Shown piece by piece: positions 19,820 to 27,594 of a DNA stretch of 64,000 nucleotides. Position numbers and translations under genes: made by a program. The notes beneath the pieces were generated by a model. The model made no database searches, was not told the DNA's origin, and worked only from the letters and a program-made list of their open reading frames with translations. Numbering within the stretch: position 1 is the first letter of the stretch; each line of letters starts with the position of its first letter. The DNA lies in NCBI RefSeq assembly GCF_028548475.1, contig NZ_JAQQLE010000002.1, positions 420,540 to 484,539 on the forward strand. The letters run 5' to 3'. The stretch comes from Vogesella margarita. Its GTDB lineage: Bacteria > Pseudomonadota > Gammaproteobacteria > Burkholderiales > Chromobacteriaceae.

Positions 19820-21087
19820 TGCGAAGCAGCGATATTCTGATTGTTGATGACGAGATCGGTATCCGGGAGCTTCTCTCGGAGATTTTGCAGGACGAAGGCT
19901 ATACCGTCGCGCTGGCTGAAAATGCCGAAGTGGCTCGTCAATTGCGCAACCAGACCCGACCGGCGCTGGTGCTGCTGGATATCTGGATGCCGGATTGCGA
20001 CGGCGTCACCCTGCTCAAGGAGTGGGCCAAATCCGGACAACTGAACATGCCGGTGGTGATGATGTCCGGTCACGCCAGCATCGACACCGCCGTCGAGGCC
20101 ACGCGTATCGGCGCGTTCGATTTCCTCGAAAAACCGATCGCCCTGCAGAAACTGCTGACCACGGTGCAGCGCGCGCTGAAATACGGCGACATGCAGGCCA
20201 ATACCTCGCTCAACCTCGACAAGATGGGCAAGAGCGAAACCGTGCAGGAGCTGAAGAAGCAGCTGGAGCGGGTATCGAAACTGAAGTCGCCGGTGCTGCT
20301 GACCGGTGAGTCCGGCGCCGGCTTCGAGCTGGTGGCGCGCTTTTTCCACCAGGGCAATACGCCGTGGGTGACCCCGGCCAAGGTGGAGCAGCTGGCCGAT
20401 GCGCCGCTGGAATTGCTGCAGAAGGCCAATAACGGCGTGCTGTTCCTGCCGGAAATCGGGCAGTACAGCCGCCGCACGCAGCAGGGTTTGTTGTTCCTGC
20501 TGTCCAAGCTGGACCGTTTCAACGTGCGGCTGATCTGTTCCTGCAGCCGTCCGCTGCAGGAGCTGCTGGTCGATCCGGAGTGTGACAACCGCATGCTGAC
20601 CGCGCTGTCCAGCGTGATCGTGCCGATCCCGGCGCTGCGCGAGCACCCGGAAGACATCACCTCGATCGCCGAGCAGATCCTGCACGAGCTGGTGGAGTCG
20701 AAGCAGGTACCCAGCCGCAAGCTGACCACGGCGGCGCTGAACGCGTTGCGCCAGTACGACTGGCCGGGCAACCTGGAGCAGCTGCGCAGCATCATCAAGA
20801 GCCTGGCGCTGACCGCCGAATCCGGCGAGCTGGACGCGCCGGAAGTGAACAAGGTGCTGGCACAGTTCCGCCACGACAAGCCGGCGGAAGAAACCGGTTT
20901 CGACTTCAGCCTGCCGCTGCGCGAACTGCGCGAGCAGCTGGAACGGCGCTACTTCGAGTACCACATCGTGCTGGAAAACGGCAATATGAGCCGGGTGGCG
21001 CAAAAGGTCGGCCTGGAGCGCACCCACCTCTACCGCAAGCTGAAGCAGCTGGGCGTCAAGTTCAGCCGCAAGGGTGTGGAAGAATAA
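19819..21087 (+). CDS. ntrX: NtrX-type response regulator with degenerate ATPase domain
   Basis: A 422-residue regulator. Receiver domain 1-120 with phospho-acceptor D54 (VLLDIWMPD) and conserved K105; AAA+ domain about 140-330; Fis-type DNA-binding domain at the C-terminus (SRVAQKVGLERTHLYRKLKQLG). The AAA+ part is damaged compared with sigma-54 activators: Walker A reads GESGAGFE (163-170) with Phe where Lys is required, Walker B reads GVLFLPEIG with Pro for Asp, and no GAFTGA loop is visible. It therefore probably cannot drive sigma-54 and must act as an ordinary DNA-binding regulator. Its cognate kinase NtrY is immediately upstream. Confidence 0.93.
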   Translation: MRSSDILIVDDEIGIRELLSEILQDEGYTVALAENAEVARQLRNQTRPALVLLDIWMPDCDGVTLLKEWAKSGQLNMPVVMMSGHASIDTAVEATRIGAFDFLEKPIALQKLLTTVQRALKYGDMQANTSLNLDKMGKSETVQELKKQLERVSKLKSPVLLTGESGAGFELVARFFHQGNTPWVTPAKVEQLADAPLELLQKANNGVLFLPEIGQYSRRTQQGLLFLLSKLDRFNVRLICSCSRPLQELLVDPECDNRMLTALSSVIVPIPALREHPEDITSIAEQILHELVESKQVPSRKLTTAALNALRQYDWPGNLEQLRSIIKSLALTAESGELDAPEVNKVLAQFRHDKPAEETGFDFSLPLRELREQLERRYFEYHIVLENGNMSRVAQKVGLERTHLYRKLKQLGVKFSRKGVEE

Positions 21088-21110
21088 AACCTGAATCAAG
21101 ATCAAGGGAG

Positions 21111-21131
21111 ATGGCCGCGTTTGCGGCCATT
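21111..21131 (+). terminator. Terminator after ntrX
   Basis: Stem ATGGCCGC / GCGGCCAT with a 4-base loop and a TTTTT tail. Confidence 0.85.
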
Positions 21132-21139
21132 TTTGCATC

Positions 21140-21904
21140 ATGACGCAAGAACTGAACGACGCAGCCCTGCTGCGCTACAGCCGGCACATCCTGCTGCCGG
21201 AAATCGACATCGAGGGCCAGCAACGCCTGCTGGCCGCACGGGTGCTGGTGGTCGGCGCCGGTGGTCTCGGCGCGCCGGCGCTGCTGTACCTGGCCAGCGC
21301 CGGTGTTGGCCAGCTGACGCTGGTCGACGACGACACCGTGGAGCTGACCAACCTGCAGCGGCAGATCATCCACGACATGGGCACGCTGGGGCAGCGCAAG
21401 GTGGAATCGGCGGCGGCAAGGTTGGCCGTCATCAATCCGGACGTGCAGTTGCGGCTGCTGGCCGAGCGCCTGGCCGGTGAGCGGCTGGTGACGGAAGTGG
21501 CGGCACACGACCTGGTGCTGGACTGCTCCGACAACTTCGCCACCCGCCACGCAATCAACCGCGCCTGCGTGGCGGCCGGGGTGCCGCTGGTGTCCGGCGC
21601 CGCGGTGCGCTTTAGCGGGCAGCTGGCGGTGTACGACACCCGCGACGACGCATCGCCGTGCTATCACTGCCTGTTCCCGGACGAGGGCGAGGCCAGCGAC
21701 GGGCCGTGCGCCACCTTCGGCGTGCTGGCGCCGCTGGTCGGCGTGATCGGCAGCCTGCAGGCGGTGGAGGCGATCAAGCTGCTGGCCGGGCGCCGTCCGG
21801 CGCTGGGACAGCTGACGCTGTACGACGCGCTGGACGGCAGCTTCCGTCAGCTGAAGGTGCCGCGCGATCCGGATTGCCCGGTGTGCGGCCAACGTTGCCA
21901 CTGA
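21140..21904 (+). CDS. moeB: MoeB/ThiF/HesA-family adenylyltransferase
   Basis: A 254-residue E1-like enzyme that adenylates the C-terminus of a small sulfur-carrier protein such as MoaD or ThiS. Visible: ARVLVVGAGGLGAPALLYLASAG nucleotide-binding loop, VDDDTVELTNLQRQ, LDCSDNFATRHAINRAC, the catalytic Cys region GPCATFGVLAPLVG, and zinc-binding Cys pairs CYHC and CPVCGQRC. The moeB versus thiF choice rests on length and zinc site and cannot be settled here. The last codons contain TGCGGCCAAC (21884-21893). Confidence 0.88.
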   Translation: MTQELNDAALLRYSRHILLPEIDIEGQQRLLAARVLVVGAGGLGAPALLYLASAGVGQLTLVDDDTVELTNLQRQIIHDMGTLGQRKVESAAARLAVINPDVQLRLLAERLAGERLVTEVAAHDLVLDCSDNFATRHAINRACVAAGVPLVSGAAVRFSGQLAVYDTRDDASPCYHCLFPDEGEASDGPCATFGVLAPLVGVIGSLQAVEAIKLLAGRRPALGQLTLYDALDGSFRQLKVPRDPDCPVCGQRCH

Positions 21905-21911
21905 CGGCAGC

Positions 21912-21954
21912 ATGAAAAAAGCCGTTGCCATCCTTCGATGGCAACGGCTTTTTT
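21912..21954. terminator. Bidirectional terminator between moeB and tlpA
   Basis: An 18-bp stem AAAAAAGCCGTTGCCATC / GATGGCAACGGCTTTTTT with a 4-base loop, serving both convergent genes. Confidence 0.95.
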
Positions 21955-21967
21955 GCGGCCTGTGTGA

Positions 21968-22459
21968 TCAGGCCTTCAGGTTCTGCTCGATCAGCTGGTG
22001 CAGTTCGGCAAAGTCCGGCTCGCCGACATAGCGCTTGATGATGTTGCCCTGCTTGTCGATCAGCACCGAGGTCGGGGTCAGCTGTACCTCGCCGAAGGCC
22101 TTGGCGATGCTGCCGCTGCTGTCCAGCGTCACGAAGAAGGGCAGCGCGGTGTCCTTGACGTAGGTCTGCACGTAATTGGGCGGATCATAGCTCATCGCCA
22201 CGGCCACGGTTTCGTATCCCTGCGGGGCGTACTTCTCATGGGTGGTGCGTAGTTTCGGCATCTCGGCCATGCAGCCGCTGCAGCTGGTGGCCCAGAAATT
22301 GACCAGCACCACCTTGCCCTTCAGGCTGTCGGTGCTGGCGGTCTGGCCCGACAGGTTGGTGTAGTGGACTTGCGGCGCCTGCGGCTTGTTGAACAGCGCG
22401 AGGTAGGCGACAACGGCGAGTACGGCGATGCCGGCCAGTGCCAGTATCCATTTTTTCAT
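21968..22459 (-). CDS. TlpA/ResA-type thioredoxin-like protein
   Basis: A 163-residue membrane-anchored periplasmic redoxin. N-terminal hydrophobic anchor (about 4-22), then a thioredoxin fold with redox motif WATSCSGC near residues 56-63 and a conserved Pro before VLIDKQG. It may reduce apocytochromes or other Cys pairs. A second TlpA-like gene lies at the window's left edge. Encoded alone; a thioesterase gene lies upstream in the same direction with a short gap. Confidence 0.88.
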   Translation of the reverse strand: MKKWILALAGIAVLAVVAYLALFNKPQAPQVHYTNLSGQTASTDSLKGKVVLVNFWATSCSGCMAEMPKLRTTHEKYAPQGYETVAVAMSYDPPNYVQTYVKDTALPFFVTLDSSGSIAKAFGEVQLTPTSVLIDKQGNIIKRYVGEPDFAELHQLIEQNLKA

Positions 22460-22493
22460 GACTGAGTCTGTCCTGTTGCGAAGACGGTAAGGA

Positions 22494-22904
22494 TCAGGCT
22501 TGGTGTTGCAGCCCGGTCAGAAGTTCCCGCAGTTTACCCTCGATCGCCACCGCCTTGTTCTGCTTGCCGTCAAATGCGACGAAGGTGACGTCGGCCTCGG
22601 CCACCACCGTGTCGCTACCGGCCAGCTTCACGCACTGGTGGATGACCGCGCTGCGGTTGCCGACCGACTTGACCGCGGTCTCGATCGCCAGCTGGTCGTT
22701 CATGGTCGCCGGGTAGCGGTAGTCGATGTTGATATTGACCACGATCAGCGCGATGCCGGAGCTGAGGAAGGCGGGCAGGTCGGCGCGCTCCTCGAAGAAG
22801 GTCCAGCGCGCTTCCTCCAGGAATTCCAGATAGCGCGCATTGTTGACGTGGCCGTACAGGTCGAGGTGGTAGCCGCGAACCTTGATGCCGGTGCTGTGAG
22901 TCAT
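22494..22904 (-). CDS. Hotdog-fold acyl-CoA thioesterase (4HBT family)
   Basis: A 136-residue protein with the 4HBT/YbgC-type motif YHLDLYGHVNNARYLEFLEEARW, in which Asp at the first motif is the catalytic residue. It likely hydrolyses an acyl-CoA; the substrate is unknown. The ATG at 22904 is supported by a GAAGGGG ribosome site; the frame is open 12 codons above. Confidence 0.88.
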   Translation of the reverse strand: MTHSTGIKVRGYHLDLYGHVNNARYLEFLEEARWTFFEERADLPAFLSSGIALIVVNINIDYRYPATMNDQLAIETAVKSVGNRSAVIHQCVKLAGSDTVVAEADVTFVAFDGKQNKAVAIEGKLRELLTGLQHQA

Positions 22905-22993
22905 GATTTCCCCTTCGTGTGGAAAAGCCGTTGCCGGCAAGGTGGCGTCAGTTTGTTGTTGCCGTGCCGGCGCTGAGCCGCCGGCACCGGGGT

Positions 22994-23356
22994 TTACTGA
23001 CTACCGAGATCGAACGGCTGGAACGCCTCGCGTTCCAGCGGGCTGCTGACCAGATCGGTCAGCACCGGGTGGATGTCGATGTCGAACCAGTCCATGAACA
23101 GCGCCGCGCTGAGCGCCGGCGGCCACAGCGTGTCGTCCTCGCACCAGTCGGCCAGCTCGGCGCTGAATAGCGCGTGGTAGTGCTCGGCGAGGAAATCGGC
23201 GGGGTCGACGTCGTCGACGTGCGGGATCAGCAGCGCGTTGCCGTTGCGGCGCAGTTCGTCCAGTGCCACGGTCGGCGCGCCGGGCAGGCTGCCCAGCCAG
23301 TCGGCGAACGGTTGGCGTGGTTTCAGAATGACGACACTGCGGTTGACTTCAAACAT
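22994..23356 (-). CDS. Conserved acidic protein of unknown function
   Basis: A 120-residue soluble, acidic protein rich in Trp and Asp (WCEDDTLWPP, MDWFDIDIHP). I do not recognise a domain. It lies 13 bases downstream of the TonB-like gene, in the same direction, so the two are probably cotranscribed. No signal peptide or membrane segment. Base composition matches the chromosome, so it looks like a resident gene. Confidence 0.75.
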   Translation of the reverse strand: MFEVNRSVVILKPRQPFADWLGSLPGAPTVALDELRRNGNALLIPHVDDVDPADFLAEHYHALFSAELADWCEDDTLWPPALSAALFMDWFDIDIHPVLTDLVSSPLEREAFQPFDLGSQ

Positions 23357-23369
23357 GGTGGATCCTGTA

Positions 23370-24209
23370 TCAATTGGCGGAGAGCTGGTTGGCGGTGGTG
23401 AAGCTCCATTTGCGCACCACCTCCAGACTGCGGAATTCTGCGGCCAACGTTGGCGGGAATGGGGCGTAGGGGGCGGCCATGCGCACGATGTCCTGCGCGG
23501 CCTGATCCAGCACCGGCTGGCCGGAGCTGCGCAGCAGGCGCACTTCCTGCAGCGCGCCGTCGGCGCGGATCACCACCGCCAGCTCCAGGCTGCCGTAAAG
23601 GTTCTGCGCCCGCGCTTCTGCCGGGTAGTTGCGTTTGCCGATGCGTTCGATCTTCAGGCGCCAGTCTTCGACGTAGCGCGCCCAGCTGACCCCGGTGGCG
23701 TTGACGCCGAATATCGCCCTGGCCTTGTCCTGCGCCTCGCCGCCGGCGGCATTGGCGCTGCTGCCCAGCTGCCGCGCCTGGCTCAGCCAGTCCTGCGCGC
23801 TGCGCGGCGCAGGCTCTGGGCTTGGCGGTGGTGTGGTGTAGCCGGACTGGGCACGGCTGAGCACGGGGGCGGACTCGGCCTTGGGGGCGGCCGGCGCCGG
23901 CGTGGCCCTGGTGCTGGCGGCGGCCGTGGCAGCGGCGAGCGTTGCCGGAGCAGGTTTGACTGCCGGGGCGGCGCTGCCGGCCTCGCTGTCGTGCTGTGCC
24001 AGCTGCGTGGCCAGTGGCGGTGGGGCGCTGGCCGGCGGGGTCGCCAGCAGCGTGACTTGCAGCGCCGCCGGCTGCCAGGACGGAATGCGGGGCAGGCCGT
24101 GCCGGCCGAGGGCGAGCAGCAGCAGGAGATGCAGCGCCAGCGACACCAGGATCGCGGCATGAAACAGCGATTTGTCCGGTGGCGCTGGCGTAGGTGTGAA
24201 ACGTGTCAT
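23370..24209 (-). CDS. TonB-family energy-transducer-like protein
   Basis: A 279-residue protein with the TonB layout: short cytoplasmic start, one membrane helix (about 16-36), a long Ala/Pro-rich periplasmic spacer (about 50-135), and a C-terminal TonB-like domain (YPAEARAQNLYGSLELAVVIRADG, then SSGQPVLDQAAQDIVRMA). No exbB or exbD lies beside it, so it could be a TonB paralogue or a structural relative. A GTTGGCCGCA copy lies inside the gene (23439-23448). Confidence 0.83.
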   Translation of the reverse strand: MTRFTPTPAPPDKSLFHAAILVSLALHLLLLLALGRHGLPRIPSWQPAALQVTLLATPPASAPPPLATQLAQHDSEAGSAAPAVKPAPATLAAATAAASTRATPAPAAPKAESAPVLSRAQSGYTTPPPSPEPAPRSAQDWLSQARQLGSSANAAGGEAQDKARAIFGVNATGVSWARYVEDWRLKIERIGKRNYPAEARAQNLYGSLELAVVIRADGALQEVRLLRSSGQPVLDQAAQDIVRMAAPYAPFPPTLAAEFRSLEVVRKWSFTTANQLSAN

Positions 24210-24259
24210 GGTGAGCGTGCGGTTACACTTTGCGGCAGTGTATCACGCGCGTCGCGGCC

Positions 24260-24724
24260 TCAGCTTTCCAGCAGGCTGCGCAGCATCCAGGCTGTCTTTT
24301 CATGCACTTGCAGGCGCTGGGTCAGCAGGTCTGCGGTCGGCTCGTCGCTGGCAGGCTCGGCGACCGGGAACAGCGAACGTGCGGTGCGGCAGACCGTCTC
24401 GTGCGCCTGCACCAGCTCGCGGATCATGTCCTGTGCCTTGGGCACGCCCTGGCTTTCGGCGATCGAGGTCAGGCGCGCGTAGTCGCCGTAGCTGCCGGGG
24501 GCGATGTGGCCAAGAGCACGGATGCGCTCGGCGATCTGGTCGACGGCCAGCGCCAGCTCGTTGTACTGCTGTTCGAACATCAGATGCAGGGTCTGGAACA
24601 TCGGGCCGGTGACGTTCCAGTGGAAGTAGTGGGTCTTCAGATACAGGGTGTAGGTGTCGGCCAGCAGTTTCGACAGACCTTCGGCAATACGGGTACGATC
24701 CTGTTCGCTGATTCCAATATCCAT
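24260..24724 (-). CDS. dps: Dps ferritin-like DNA-protection protein
   Basis: A 154-residue Dps that oxidises and stores iron and shields DNA in stress. The intersubunit ferroxidase site is visible: [10 protein letters not shown], then [23 protein letters not shown]. Length is typical of the short Dps type with little N-terminal tail. The start is preceded by GGAGATC. Divergent from yggU. Confidence 0.94.
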   Translation of the reverse strand: MDIGISEQDRTRIAEGLSKLLADTYTLYLKTHYFHWNVTGPMFQTLHLMFEQQYNELALAVDQIAERIRALGHIAPGSYGDYARLTSIAESQGVPKAQDMIRELVQAHETVCRTARSLFPVAEPASDEPTADLLTQRLQVHEKTAWMLRSLLES

Positions 24725-24800
24725 GGTGATCTCCTGTTTTTATGGGTGTCGTTGCAGTATACGTCCGATTTACAATGGCCTTTTTGAGGTGGGGCAGGCC

Positions 24801-25103
24801 ATGAACCCCTGGTTAACTTCGCAGCCGGACGGTATCCGGCTGACCCTGCACCTGCAGCCCGGCGCACGCAAGACGGCGTTGGCCGGCGAACACGGCGACG
24901 CGCTGAAGATCAGGTTGGCCGCACCGCCGGTGGAGGGCAAGGCCAATGCCGCGCTGCTGTTGTGGCTGGCGCAGGCACTGGCGGTGTCCAAGTCGTCGGT
25001 GACGCTGCTCAGCGGCGAGCGCAACCGTCACAAGATCGTCGCCATCCGCGGCATCGATGCCGCCACGGCGCTGGCGCGCCTGCAGTCCTTAATGCAGTCG
25101 TGA
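24801..25103 (+). CDS. yggU: YggU/DUF167 family protein
   Basis: A 100-residue protein of the DUF167 family (LHLQPGARKTALAGEHGDALKIRLAAPPVEGKAN is the family core). Function unknown. The ATG at 24801 follows a GAGGTGGGG ribosome site; the frame is open 49 codons above into the dps region. Its last 15 bases overlap the end of the convergent fxsA. A GTTGGCCGCA copy (24914-24923) is read AGG TTG GCC GCA. Confidence 0.9.
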   Translation: MNPWLTSQPDGIRLTLHLQPGARKTALAGEHGDALKIRLAAPPVEGKANAALLLWLAQALAVSKSSVTLLSGERNRHKIVAIRGIDAATALARLQSLMQS

Positions 25104-25529
25104 ATTGGGGTCGACGGTCTTGTCCACGCGCTGGTACTCGCCTTCGATGATGTCGCCGCCGGCGCTGCCGTCCGCGGTGGGCGGTGGCGACGGCGGTGCC
25201 ATGTTTGCCAGTGTCGGGCCGCGCCACGGCAACATCAGCAGCAGGGCCAGCACGTCGCTGATCAGGCCGGGAATGGCGAACAGCAGGCCGGCCAGCATGA
25301 CACGCAGCGGCCACAGCAGGGCGAGCAGCGACACCTGGCCCTGCTTGAGCACCGAGCCGATGGTCAGCAGGCTGGCCAGCTTGCTGTTGCGCATCATCGA
25401 CACGCCGAGCAGCAGGGTGAACAGCAGCCAGGCGATGGTCCAGCCGCCGCCGATGGCGTCGGCCAGCGTGATCAGCGAGAAGATCTCGGCAAACGGGTAT
25501 AGCAACAATACGATCAGAAACGCACGCAT
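25089..25529 (-). CDS. fxsA: FxsA family membrane protein
   Basis: A 146-residue inner-membrane protein with about three to four membrane segments (1-20, 28-48, 75-105) and an acidic/proline tail, as in FxsA, known in E. coli for easing phage exclusion when overexpressed. ATG at 25529 (MRAFLIVLLLYPFAEI) is the family start; the frame is open 32 codons up. Divergent from cutA with a 15-base gap, so promoters overlap. Confidence 0.87.
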   Translation of the reverse strand: MRAFLIVLLLYPFAEIFSLITLADAIGGGWTIAWLLFTLLLGVSMMRNSKLASLLTIGSVLKQGQVSLLALLWPLRVMLAGLLFAIPGLISDVLALLLMLPWRGPTLANMAPPSPPPTADGSAGGDIIEGEYQRVDKTVDPNSRLH

Positions 25530-25544
25530 AAAACAGGTATCCAG

Positions 25545-25868
25545 ATGGAAGTGATCATGGTGCTGTGCAATGTGCCGGATGCGGCACTGGCACAACAAAT
25601 AGCGGAGACGCTGGTCGGCGAGCAACTCGCCGCCTGCGTCAATATCATGGCGCCGTGCCGTTCAGTGTATCGCTGGCAGGGCAAGCTGGAAAACGCCAGC
25701 GAGGTGCCGTTGCAGATCAAGACCACCGCGGCGGCCTATCCGGCGCTGCAGGCGCGCTTGCTGCAGCTGCATCCCTACGAGGTGCCGGAGATCGTCGCGC
25801 TGCCGCTGGCGGCCGGGCTGCCGGCCTATTTGACATGGGTGGCTGCGGAAGTTCTTTCAAGCCCTTGA
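25545..25868 (+). CDS. cutA: CutA1 divalent-cation tolerance protein
   Basis: A 107-residue trimeric protein. The family signature is clear: MVLCNVPDAALAQQIAETLVGEQLAACVNI, then YRWQGKLE and PYEVPEIVALPL. Linked in E. coli to copper tolerance, though the true role is unsettled. Followed by a hairpin-like stretch (25866-25894) and the tRNA-Lys cluster. Confidence 0.93.
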   Translation: MEVIMVLCNVPDAALAQQIAETLVGEQLAACVNIMAPCRSVYRWQGKLENASEVPLQIKTTAAAYPALQARLLQLHPYEVPEIVALPLAAGLPAYLTWVAAEVLSSP

Positions 25869-25948
25869 CGCAAAAATTGTTTTTGCGCGTCTTTTGCTAC
25901 GGAATATTGGCGGACAGCAAAAATTTCAAATTATTGATCAAGAAGATC

Positions 25949-25977
25949 TTGACGCAAAAAACCGGCTTCGGTATAGT
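25949..25977 (+). promoter_or_regulatory. Sigma-70 promoter of the tRNA-Lys cluster
   Basis: TTGACG, 17-base spacer, TATAGT, ending 13 bases before the first tRNA-Lys. Confidence 0.8.
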
Positions 25978-25990
25978 TTCGGTCTCTCGG

Positions 25991-26066
25991 GGGTCGTTAG
26001 CTCAGTTGGTAGAGCAGCGGACTTTTAATCCGTTTGTCGCAGGTTCGAATCCCGCACGACCCACCA
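25991..26066 (+). tRNA. tRNA-Lys (anticodon TTT), copy 1
   Basis: 76 bases including encoded CCA. Acceptor GGGTCGT pairs with ACGACCC, D arm GCTC, anticodon loop CTTTTAA, T arm GCAGG-TTCGAAT-CCCGC. Identical to the next two copies. Confidence 0.98.
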
Positions 26067-26079
26067 CCGAGACCCTGAT

Positions 26080-26155
26080 GGGTCGTTAGCTCAGTTGGTA
26101 GAGCAGCGGACTTTTAATCCGTTTGTCGCAGGTTCGAATCCCGCACGACCCACCA
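26080..26155 (+). tRNA. tRNA-Lys (anticodon TTT), copy 2
   Basis: Identical in sequence to copy 1, 13 bases downstream of it; shares the promoter at 25949. Confidence 0.98.
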
Positions 26156-26170
26156 TCAGGACCCTCACGG

Positions 26171-26246
26171 GGGTCGTTAGCTCAGTTGGTAGAGCAGCGG
26201 ACTTTTAATCCGTTTGTCGCAGGTTCGAATCCCGCACGACCCACCA
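26171..26246 (+). tRNA. tRNA-Lys (anticodon TTT), copy 3
   Basis: Identical in sequence to copies 1 and 2; the last of the tandem array, followed by a terminator. Confidence 0.98.
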
Positions 26247-26257
26247 CAGATACAGAC

Positions 26258-26290
26258 AAAAAGCCCGGTCATCAGACCGGGCTTTTTGTT
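26258..26290 (+). terminator. Terminator of the tRNA-Lys cluster
   Basis: Stem AAAAAGCCCGGTC / GACCGGGCTTTTT with a 4-base loop and T-rich tail. Confidence 0.95.
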
Positions 26291-26370
26291 TTTCCACCGT
26301 ACGCTTGCCGGCAAGCGTATTCCTGCTGTCTCCCTCTTTGCCTGGCTGCTGTCACGGGCTGCGTCATCGA

Positions 26371-27432
26371 TCAGGCCGGCTGGCTGTCGACCTGGCACTG
26401 CCACAGTCTGGCCAGCGCCGGCAGGTGGCGTGCCTCGACCGTCATTTGCGCCGGGCTGGCGATGCGGCTGGCCGTCGGCACCATATTGGCGTCGCGGCCG
26501 AAGCGGACTGTCAGTGGCGTGGTGATGTCGTCGCCGTGCTGCACCACGATGGCGGTGTCGCCCTGTTCCAGCTTGACGAAGCTGCCTGGCGGATACAGGC
26601 CGATCTCCTTGATCAGGCAATCGGTCAGCCTGGCGTCGGCCAGGGTGTCGCGTTGCTTGAACAGCTGCACCATCGCGCTCTTGGGCAGTTGCGGGCGGCG
26701 ATAGTGGCGCGGGTGCAGCCGGGCCATGGCGACATCGGCGACATGCAGCAGGTGGGCGCCGGGGCTGATCTTGTTGCGGGGCAGCCCGAACGGGTAGCCC
26801 TTGCCATTCCACTGTTCATGGTGTTCCAGAATCGCCAGATGCCAGATCTCGTCAGCGATGCCGGCTTCGCGCAGCATGGCGGAGCTGGCCAGCGGGTGCA
26901 GGCGCAGCTGTTTTGTCTGCAACGTGGACAGCGCCTCGGCCTGGTGGCTGAGTTGCTGTTGCAGGCTGACCATCGCGATATTCATCGTCAGCGCGGCGCA
27001 GACCAGCGATTCGCCTTCAGCTTCCGTCAGCTCCAGCCGCTGCGCCAGCCGCGCCACCAGCAGCGCGACATGGACGGAATGGGCGTGGGCATAGTGGGGA
27101 TAGGGTAGCAGCAGGCCGGCAGCCAGCGTCGCCGCCGGGGCATGGTCGGCCAGCCGGCGCAGGCTGCCGGCCAGCGCGCGCAGCTGTTGCTCGCTGTCGT
27201 CGTGGTCGAGCAGGCGCTCGGTCAGCCACTGTAGCCGGGCGTAGGCCCACGGCAGCGCCAGGAACGGATCCTCTTCGTGCCGGGCCGGGCAGGCGGGGGC
27301 CGGGTCGTGGTAATGGCTGCGGGCGATTTCTTGCAGGGCTTGCTTTTCGGCCGGCGTCAGCCAGAACTCCAAGTCGCTGCTCTGGGACAGGCGATTGCGA
27401 ACGTAGAGTGAATCGGGCAGATAGTGCAGCAT
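26371..27432 (-). CDS. HD-GYP-like protein with lost HD metal site
   Basis: A 353-residue cytosolic protein. An N-terminal helical region (1-100) is followed by an HD-GYP-like domain (about 110-260). The GYP half is intact (HHEQWNGKGYPFGLP, 204-218), and one early His (about 118) is kept, but the HD/K motif normally read as LLHDIGK is LTMNIAM (about 148-154), so the metal-binding His-Asp pair is gone. It is probably not a c-di-GMP phosphodiesterase and may act as a binding or signalling protein. The last about 80 residues include a beta-rich segment (GSFVKLEQGDTAIVVQHG). It precedes the tRNA terminator convergently. Confidence 0.85.
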   Translation of the reverse strand: MLHYLPDSLYVRNRLSQSSDLEFWLTPAEKQALQEIARSHYHDPAPACPARHEEDPFLALPWAYARLQWLTERLLDHDDSEQQLRALAGSLRRLADHAPAATLAAGLLLPYPHYAHAHSVHVALLVARLAQRLELTEAEGESLVCAALTMNIAMVSLQQQLSHQAEALSTLQTKQLRLHPLASSAMLREAGIADEIWHLAILEHHEQWNGKGYPFGLPRNKISPGAHLLHVADVAMARLHPRHYRRPQLPKSAMVQLFKQRDTLADARLTDCLIKEIGLYPPGSFVKLEQGDTAIVVQHGDDITTPLTVRFGRDANMVPTASRIASPAQMTVEARHLPALARLWQCQVDSQPA

Positions 27433-27594
27433 GACAACGGCTCCGGGGATGTGCTGGATCCGGCGCGGGTCCCGTACCTGCGGTGGCCGGCGGATGCTGG
27501 CTGCATCGGTGCTCGGGCCGGATCGTGTGGTGTCTGCGATTATGCCAGAAGCGCAAGTGGCGGCCAGCGGACATGGCGGCTTTCGCCGCCGCGC

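Noticed and set aside
21421..21430. Repeat copy in moeB
   Set aside because: GTTGGCCGTC differs at two of ten core positions; counted as a near match only. Similar near matches lie at 11847, 43020, 49643 and around 60867.
25991..26246. CRISPR-like array (three near-identical repeats with short spacers)
   Set aside because: The repeats are complete tRNA-Lys genes with promoter and terminator. No CRISPR array is present elsewhere in the window.
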